The position numbers and the translations under genes are program-made. Below the pieces are notes generated by a model. It was given only the letters and a program-made list of their open reading frames with translations. It was not told where the DNA came from and ran no database searches. A stretch of 64,000 nucleotides of DNA from contig SEYY01018949.1 in the NCBI GenBank assembly GCA_009176605.1, positions 67,501 to 131,500 of the forward strand. Reading direction: 5' to 3'. This document shows, piece after piece, positions 1 to 64,000 of the stretch (positions are counted from its first letter, which is position 1; every line of letters begins with the position of its first letter). This DNA comes from Armadillidium nasatum (taxonomy: Eukaryota; Arthropoda; Malacostraca; Isopoda; Armadillidiidae).

Positions 1-37
<37 letters not shown>
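1..37. repeat. poly(T) run
   Basis: 37 T at the left edge, possibly the A tail of a minus-strand retroposon beyond the window. Confidence 0.9.
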
Positions 38-39
<2 letters not shown>

Positions 40-146
40 TTTTAAATATGTAATATTAAAAAGTTATTATATTTTATTAAAAGATGGACTATGGTTTATT
101 GTAAAATAAAATCCTTCTAGCAAAATTTTTTTTCTCAGTAAATTAG

Positions 147-336
<190 letters not shown>

Positions 337-346
337 AAATAAATAC

Positions 347-54590
<54,244 letters not shown>

Positions 54591-55167
54591 TTTAAATGCT
54601 TTATTTTAATGTAGAAAATGAATTAGAAAAAATTTTTATTTTTGAATATTAAAAATTTCACATTCCATTCTGAAATAAGCAATTGAATAAATTATTAATT
54701 TCTTAACTTAATTTACTTTTAATAGAAAATTTTAAATTTTAACAGTATCACCAAAAATGAAATGTTCACAAATTTCAATTTCCATATCTATCTCAAGTCT
54801 CAACCGATGTTTTGGATACAGAGTCCAGGCTGTGTGCAGAATTCAATTAACAGTTAAACCTTACTCTTGCAACAACAAAATAATCCCAAACACTTTATTA
54901 ACTATTTATTTATTTTGAACATCAATTGCAGTGTAAATTCAATTTAAACAAAGGTGAGGTTGCAAAACAAAGTTGATCATGACATATTTGAAAATTTTTA
55001 GTGAATCTTGAGAAATTTTTTTTCCTCTTTGTTCTTTTAATAAAAGGAATTTGAACATACAAATGCATGACTGAATGTTCATTTCTAAGTAATAATGAGA
55101 AATATGTTTTATAAATGAAAATATTTCTTACTACTAATAACTCAGAGCCACATAGATAAATGTTCAT
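54591..55167. other. upstream flank of MON2
   Basis: Probable 5' UTR/promoter by position. AT-rich; I see no clear TATA box, initiator or CpG-rich block. Confidence 0.4.
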
Positions 55168-56075
55168 GGGTCAATCTTATCTCTGATTGCCAGTATAGCT
55201 TTGGTAAAAAAATTTCTACTGGTGATTTTCTTTCCCTTTTCTCTGCTCTTGGTCCTCCTCTCTTAAACATTTCGGTAAATCTTTTCCTGTTATGCTAAAC
55301 ATATTGAAGCCTCCGATTGAGTGTTGAACAAATCTTTGATTTTTAAACTTCACTCTTTCAGAATTTATCCTCTCTCATTTTCTTTCCAGTCATTCTATAG
55401 CAGCTGTTGTAGACTGCCACAGTTCTTCCTTTAAATCTATTAATAATTATGTTCCTCAGGGATCTGTCCTAACTTTAACTCTTTTTCTGGTTTTGATTAA
55501 AGACATTTTCTCAATTAATTAACCACATATCCACTCCTATGCTAATGACTCCACTCTTCAATACTCCTGACAATTTGAAAGAGACCACTCCAAATGGTAG
55601 TTAATTAATGCAAGTGTGGTGGCCTTGGAGCAACTGACCTCTGACGTTTCTCGTATTTCAATCTGGGGCAGAGAAAATAAGGTTGTTTTCAATGTCTCAA
55701 AAATTCAGTTACTCCATCTCTCTACTCTACAATCTTCCACACAATTATGACACCTTTGAAAACACACAACTTAAACCTTCATCCATCTTTAATTTTCTTA
55801 GTGTTTTTTTTTTTTTTTTTTTATCTTTTTTAGAAGGAACACAATACTACTCTATCTAAACAAGCTTCTAAGAGGTGGGTGTTCTAAGGCACCTTTATAA
55901 ATTTTTCATACCACCAGTGTTACTTGCTCTTTTAGGGGTATTATTCATCCCTTTGTGAAGTATGCATCACATATCTGGGATGGTCTAATCAAGCAGCTTT
56001 CCTTGAAAAGGTAGTCTAAGGATTTTAGTCTTAACTTACACATTCACTTATTCTCTCTTGTCTCTAGTCTAGATA
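55168..56075 (+). mobile_element. LINE-B copy, strongly decayed
   Basis: Plus-strand remnants of the RT: SDCQYSFGKKISTGDFLSLF-like start, IAAVVDCHSSSFKSINNYV near 55400, then the ISIWGREN block near 55660 and ALEKV-type sequence near 56000. No (TA)n at its 3' end, unlike the other LINE-B copies. Lies just upstream of MON2. Confidence 0.75.
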
Positions 56076-56261
56076 ATGGCAGTGTTCTTTGCTTAGGAGT
56101 TAATGAAAGAGACACCTCAGTATGAAGAAACTGTTACAATCTTTCTGGGAGGAAGAGAAATACCAGTGTAGCAAGTGTTAAGGATCGAGTGCTGGCTCCT
56201 CCTGCATCCAGAGAGTTGAAGAGGTAGATAAGAAAGTAGGCCATTTAAGAACATTAAATTA

Positions 56262-57770
56262 GACAGTTAGAAGCCACACAGTCCTATTGAGACTGTCCCA
56301 GTCAAAATAAATAATAATGGTAATACTAATATATCCAACAATATCCTATCCTAGTTATCAGTTCATTCATGCAAAGTAAGGTAAAAATAAAACTAAGTCC
56401 TTACATATATTTAGTACTAATTAATAATATATAACTAATTACACTTGCAATATATAATGAACCAAAACCTACTATAATAATCACACCTAAATCTTTTTCT
56501 TGGTCCACAGTCTTAAGCAAATCTCTATTCATTTCATAATTAAATCTTCATTTGAGTAACCTATATAACGAACTTTACATTTTTTACTATTAAAATTTAT
56601 TTCCCACTTATTTGCCTATCCAAGGAGTCTATCTAGATCACCTTGAAGCTCTATACATCCTTTACTATTCCATACTGAGGTTACCACTTTGGTGTCTGCA
56701 AACTTAGAAACCTTACATCTAAGACCTTTATCTAAATTATTTATCTATATGTGAGGAATAATAGTGATCCCAGTACAGAACCTTGCAAGACCCTACTCTT
56801 CATGGTTTCCCATAATGACTTATTTCTATTCAGCAGCACACACTGCTTTCTGTTCTTCAACAACTCTTCAATCCAATTTTGGGCAAATATGCAGGGTTCA
56901 TCTCTTAAATAGTATTTAATGCTATTTAAAACAATCTGGAAATATAAGGAATATTGAAGAAAAATAGTAAAACTTGGTCAGAAAATCAAATTTACTAAAT
57001 TAAAATACTTAAGGTAATAAAAATAAATTTCAAATATTCTAAAACTTGGCTTTCATCTGCAACTTTAACAACATGTAGTAAGAAATTAGTAAAGAAAGAT
57101 AATCAGAAAATATACTGATACTAATATAGGTATATAAATTATTAGTTCCTAACAAATTAGTTCGACTAAACCTAACCTTGACTTATATGCTAAATATACG
57201 CTAATGGCGAATAAATAGGCCTTACCTAAAAAAAAAATAAAAAATAAAAAGGTATTAAAATATACTTTTTAAATATTTAAAATATATAGCAACATTATAA
57301 ATATCAATAATTTTTATGATGTTATCTGCCTATATCACTATATGGTGTAAGTAATGTTTCGGTATAATCAGCCTAATTAGATCATTTTAGAACAGGATTT
57401 TTAGTACTTTGGCTATTTTTAAATTTATTGAATTTGAATTTCTGACCCCATTTTATTATTTTTCTTCAATATAAATTACATTTCCAGTTTATATTTTGAA
57501 TAACATCTAAATACCAGTTAAGAGACAAACCATGAATAATAACCCAATTGTGCGCCACTCCACCTATACCACACTAACAATTTTTGCATCAGCCTTACAT
57601 GGGGTACCTTATCAAAGGCTTTACTAAAGCATAAATATATAACATCAACTGGATCACCCATGCCTATACATTAAGTTATATATTCCATAAATTCTAGGTA
57701 AGCCTTAATACCCCTTTGTGGCTTCTGTCTCTATTATGTTGTAGGCCTATAACTAAAATATACCAAAGTT
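56262..57770 (-). mobile_element. LINE-C copy (RT region), decayed
   Basis: Minus-strand remnants in order: GDPVDVIYLCFSKAFDKVPH (57.6 kb), WIEELLKNRKQCVLLNRNKS and RVLQGSVLGSLLFL (56.8-56.9 kb), then FADTKVVTSVWNS and ANKWEINFNSKKCKVRYIG. About 0.5 kb of unmatched DNA (56.94-57.48 kb) splits it. The 3' end GTGGCTTCTAACTGTC is shared with the 42.7 kb copy. Confidence 0.8.
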
Positions 57771-58254
57771 TGCTTTTTCCTGGAAAAAGAAGTCTGGGAA
57801 AAATAATAAAGAAAAAAATAGTGATTTCATTGGCAAAGCTTCATATATCTTAATTTTTATATATGATATAAATATGACAGCCTTCACTTTTCCGTTTCAC
57901 TGTATAAACTCTATTTTATATAAACACTGGGATTTAATTCAAACTAACAAATTTCTTGTAGTTTATAATATAAAAAAAAAATTTTTTTTACAACAGGAGA
58001 TATACTATCATTGTTGTTTACGTTTACAGCCACAATCCACTTGTCAAATGCATACTCATTTGCACAGTTTATATTTTTTGAGAGTATTAACCAACCTGTG
58101 ATTTGATATAATAACGCTAAAAAAAAAATATCGATTTTTTAATATTTATATATCGAAAAGTTAATAAAATCTCTTATTGATATATCATTGGATCGATACT
58201 TTCCCGATTATATGAAACAGTGATATTTACAATTTTGTCTTTTTAAAATATTTT

Positions 58255-58258
<4 letters not shown>

Positions 58259-58340
<82 letters not shown>
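58259..58340. repeat. (TA)n array
   Basis: 82 bp within CGATATATC-rich sequence. Confidence 0.96.
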
Positions 58341-58343
<3 letters not shown>

Positions 58344-58469
58344 TTTAAGGTTAAGAAGTTGTATGACCTTTCGATATATGGAAATATCGATATATCAAAA
58401 CATCGATATATCAATATAAAATTTTTGACATATGTATTATTATTATTTAGCTTTCATATTATTGTGCTA

Positions 58470-58473
<4 letters not shown>

Positions 58474-58529
<56 letters not shown>

Positions 58530-58530
58530 T
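58474..58530. repeat. (ATT)n array
   Basis: 57 bp, uninterrupted. Confidence 0.96.
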
Positions 58531-58577
58531 TAGTTTTCTAGCGTACTTAGTTCGATATATCAAAACCTGAACGATCG

Positions 58578-58654
58578 ACGTTGCCTTGTGATACAGGCCT
58601 AACCGATAGATGGAGCAACGTTGTCGTGGGATACAGGCCTACTGCCGTATTACA

Positions 58655-58657
<3 letters not shown>
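58578..58657. repeat. 40 bp tandem duplication
   Basis: ACGTTGCCTTGTGATACAGG and ACGTTGTCGTGGGATACAGG start two adjacent units with a 40 bp period, both continuing CCTA. GC-richer than its surroundings. Confidence 0.6.

Positions 58658-58739
<82 letters not shown>
58657..58739. repeat. (TA)n array
   Basis: 83 bp. The 58740-59499 stretch beyond shows no recognised gene or element. Confidence 0.96.
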
Positions 58740-58742
<3 letters not shown>

Positions 58743-59499
58743 TATACATAATATATATATTAGAAAATCATTACATTTTGCTTCTGAAGATAAAACTATT
58801 TATGGTTTTTACATTTTGCTTCTCAGTAGATAAAACTATGTTTTTTTAAATTATCAAAATGCGCCCTAAAGATAGATTATAAAAATTTAGGAATATAAAG
58901 AAAGCTATTTTTTAAAAAAGATGGTTTATTGCAGAATTTATGGGAGATTAATTTTTTAAACTAGAAGAAATCAGTCGAATGCAATCTCTCCAAAATTTGG
59001 GGAAAATAGCTCATGATCATCGAAAAAGCGTCTCTGTAAAAGTATACAAAGAACAAATTTTTAGTTTTTAAATAGGAACAAGAACAACATACACAAGAAA
59101 GAACACTGACATAAAAAACTTACATAGAAGCACTTTGATTGTTTCGTTTTGAGAAACATTTAGTTTCTCAGGAGGAGTCGAACAAAGTGTATCCGTGTTC
59201 CTCTCGGAGAAGTTTAGTTCTTGTTCATTCGACTGACGTAGCTTCACAATTCAACTATATTAATGAAAAATATTTCGAATTAGTCAAATTATAAAGCTAT
59301 TTAGATTTTCCAAATGTATTGAATCTTTAGAGAACTCTTCGTTACAACTTCAAAATGAAAACTATCAATTACAACTTTTAAATCCAGGCTCTAAATGAGA
59401 ACTTTACGATAAGAATTCAAAAAGAGAACTTTCCTATACGGAATTGACTTGAGAACTGATTCATTAAAAATAGCAACTTTCCATTTTACTTTTAGTGCT

Positions 59500-60490
<991 letters not shown>

Positions 60491-60649
60491 TGAATAATAA
60501 GGATATTGTGTATACATAATACTGAACATTTTTATGAAACATAGCACTGAATCATCTAACTGCTCAAGAAACTTGAATCTTGCCTCGGACCCCAAACAAC
60601 TTTCGATCAATGACCACGGTGGAAGGGTTTCGTCCAAGACTCCTGACTC

Positions 60650-60916
<267 letters not shown>

Positions 60917-61370
60917 TAAGCCACACCGGTGCTATTTATAGCGACTGCTACTTTTTTTAGCAGCGAAAGGGATAGCGTCACTATAATATTGAGCAGTTTG
61001 CGATTTTCAACCTGCAGACTGCTACTCGCTAACGTTACTTACTTTTCAAGTTGAGTAAAATAAAAAAAATGGTGGAACCTTTGAGAATAAATTTCAATTA
61101 TTTTTCTTTTGAATTAGATTTGATTCTGAAATATAGGTTATTTTGTTTGTTTTTAGCACGTATTTTTATTCGGTTTTGGTCTATCAGGTCCTGATTTTGC
61201 TCAACATCCCTCTTTCTTTCTTCTATTCATAATACTTCCAAAGAATTTTTTTTATTACTTATGTAACTAGTTTTTTATCTAGATATTTCTACCTAATGTT
61301 ATGGTATATTATTGTTTATTTTTATGTTTAACATCCTAAAAATATTTTTATTTTTTTTCTTTTATTAAAA

Positions 61371-61508
61371 GTTCACATCTCACGGGCATTGCCCTATTCG
61401 AGGAGAGGAACTTTTCTAGGTAGTATATACCTAGGATTCCTAAGAGGAATCGAACAGGCGCCCTCAAGCACGTGAGTCAATCATCCTACCGTTTGAGCCA
61501 CGGCATCA
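61371..61508 (-). mobile_element. tRNA-derived SINE
   Basis: The minus strand begins GATGCCGTGGCTCAAACGGT (A box TGGCTCAAACGG) and continues to CCTGTTCGATTCCTCTT (B box TGTTCGATTCC), about the right A-B spacing for a tRNA-like head. The tail, GAATAGGGCAATGCCCGTGAG, resembles the 3' end of LINE-A. Cloverleaf pairing is incomplete, so it is not a working tRNA gene. Confidence 0.65.
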
Positions 61509-61624
61509 TTTTTAATATTAGTAAAGTAAGATGCAAATGTCAGTTGTCTAGAATTTTCTCTAACTATCTTTGCTTATGAGACAGTAGAGCCAAAACAGAA
61601 CATTATTTCAAACAAATTTAGGCG

Positions 61625-61835
61625 AGGGTCAAGGAGAGTGCCAGTGTCTGTGATAAATGGTAGTGAGGGTAAAGGGTTATGGCATATTTCTGGAAACATC
61701 ATATGACTCATTAGCTACAGCCGGATATATCCGAAGCCAACCAGGATGCAGCCACTCTCACTAATAACGTCATCTACGTGTGCGCATGTGCGCGTGACAG
61801 CTGTCACTGACAGTGACACTCTCCTCATTCCTTCT
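61625..61835. repeat. GC-richer block with inverted repeat and palindromes
   Basis: GGAGAGTGCCAGTGTCTGTGA near 61635 is matched in reverse by TCACTGACAGTGACACTCTCC near 61810. Between them are GACAGCTGTCA, TGTGCGCATGTGCGCG and TAACGTCATCTACGTG. It stands out from the AT-rich surroundings; it may be a small MITE or a regulatory region. Confidence 0.5.
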
Positions 61836-62177
61836 GGGCATGATCTTGCCAGGGGTGCCACGTGCTAGAAATTGCTACAAAAATTTAGATATTGATAGAA
61901 ATGGCATTCATGAAAGAGCATGAGTTCGGTACTGGAACTAGAGGGCCATGAGTGAACAATAAGGGTTGGCACGTGCGATTGGTAAAGAGTTCAAAAAGAG
62001 GCGGGACTTTAGGAATTAAAGGAATAAAAAAAAAAAAAGGGATGGAGATTAAGGGATTAACATAATTAATATCGGGATTCGCCGGATTAAAAATATATCA
62101 CGAAAGGTGTGAGGAGACAATTCCCCCATCATTTCTAATCACTTGGAACTGACACTGGCAAAACCTCCAGATCGGGG

Positions 62178-63964
<1,787 letters not shown>

Positions 63965-64000
63965 ACAAAGGAAGACACGCCATTGTTACGATTTTGAACT

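Larger units (their letters stand above)
58120..58560. mobile_element. possible element with CGATATATC repeats
   Basis: Repeats of ATCGATATATC and TATCGAT occur on both sides of a (TA)n array (58259-58340) and again at 58550. The layout matches the other short-motif elements, but no terminus is clear. Confidence 0.4.

Noticed and set aside
54922-55167. Upstream 81-codon minus-strand frame as a MON2 N-terminal extension
   Set aside because: Not in frame or spliced to exon 1 in any evident way, and MON2 normally starts near the exon 1 ATG.
61435-61508. Functional tRNA gene on the minus strand
   Set aside because: A and B boxes are present but acceptor, anticodon and T stems do not pair well, and a second degraded copy exists, so it is a SINE.
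61854-61990. hAT-type element starting CAGGGGTGCCACG
   Set aside because: The apparent partner AGGGTTGGCACGTG is in the same orientation, so no inverted termini.

Overview
The window is arthropod-like nuclear DNA. It is very AT-rich and packed with (TA)n and (AAT)n/(ATT)n microsatellites, mariner and hAT transposons, at least four non-LTR retrotransposon (LINE) families, a Penelope-like element and a tRNA-derived SINE. The species cannot be fixed from sequence alone. The LINE protein types and microsatellite load made me think of a crustacean, but that is a weak inference.

One host gene dominates: MON2, the Golgi/endosomal scaffold related to the BIG/GBF Arf-GEFs. It lies on the minus strand from its ATG at 54590 down to 347, and its 3' part runs off the left edge. 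I mapped 23 coding exons by hand. All have GT-AG borders and phases that agree, giving 3,764 coding nt (1,254 codons plus 2 nt) in 54.2 kb, so about 7% of the locus is coding. The 22 introns range from 83 bp to 9.1 kb, and the long ones are filled with repeats.

Layout, left to right. 1-5.5 kb: exon 23, intron 22 with an internally deleted mariner, a hAT-like element, LINE-A and an RNase H-bearing LINE. 5.5-7.1 kb: exons 22-18 in a tight cluster. 7.1-13.4 kb: intron 17 with two more mariners, a hAT remnant and CCGATA-hexamer elements. 13.4-22.7 kb: exon 17 and intron 16, which hold a 3.5 kb inverted-repeat element (itself hit by a LINE), a small palindromic MITE and a decayed transposon with an exact internal duplication. 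22.7-32.2 kb: exons 16-12, LINE-B, an open-reading-frame DD41D mariner with matching ends, and a Penelope-like element. 32.2-44.5 kb: exons 11-5, a long LINE-B, a hAT transposase remnant and a CR1-like LINE. 44.5-54.6 kb: exons 4-1, an inverted duplication, a nested palindrome and a BED-type hAT. 54.6-64 kb: upstream of MON2, with further LINE copies, a SINE and long (TA)n arrays; no second host gene was recognised.

The most striking patterns are three. About a dozen MON2 splice sites lie within about 25 bp of a microsatellite, and some are built from it. Most (TA)n arrays meet a transposon end or a LINE 3' end. LINE-B copies carry a 3'-terminal hairpin with a compensatory base-pair change.
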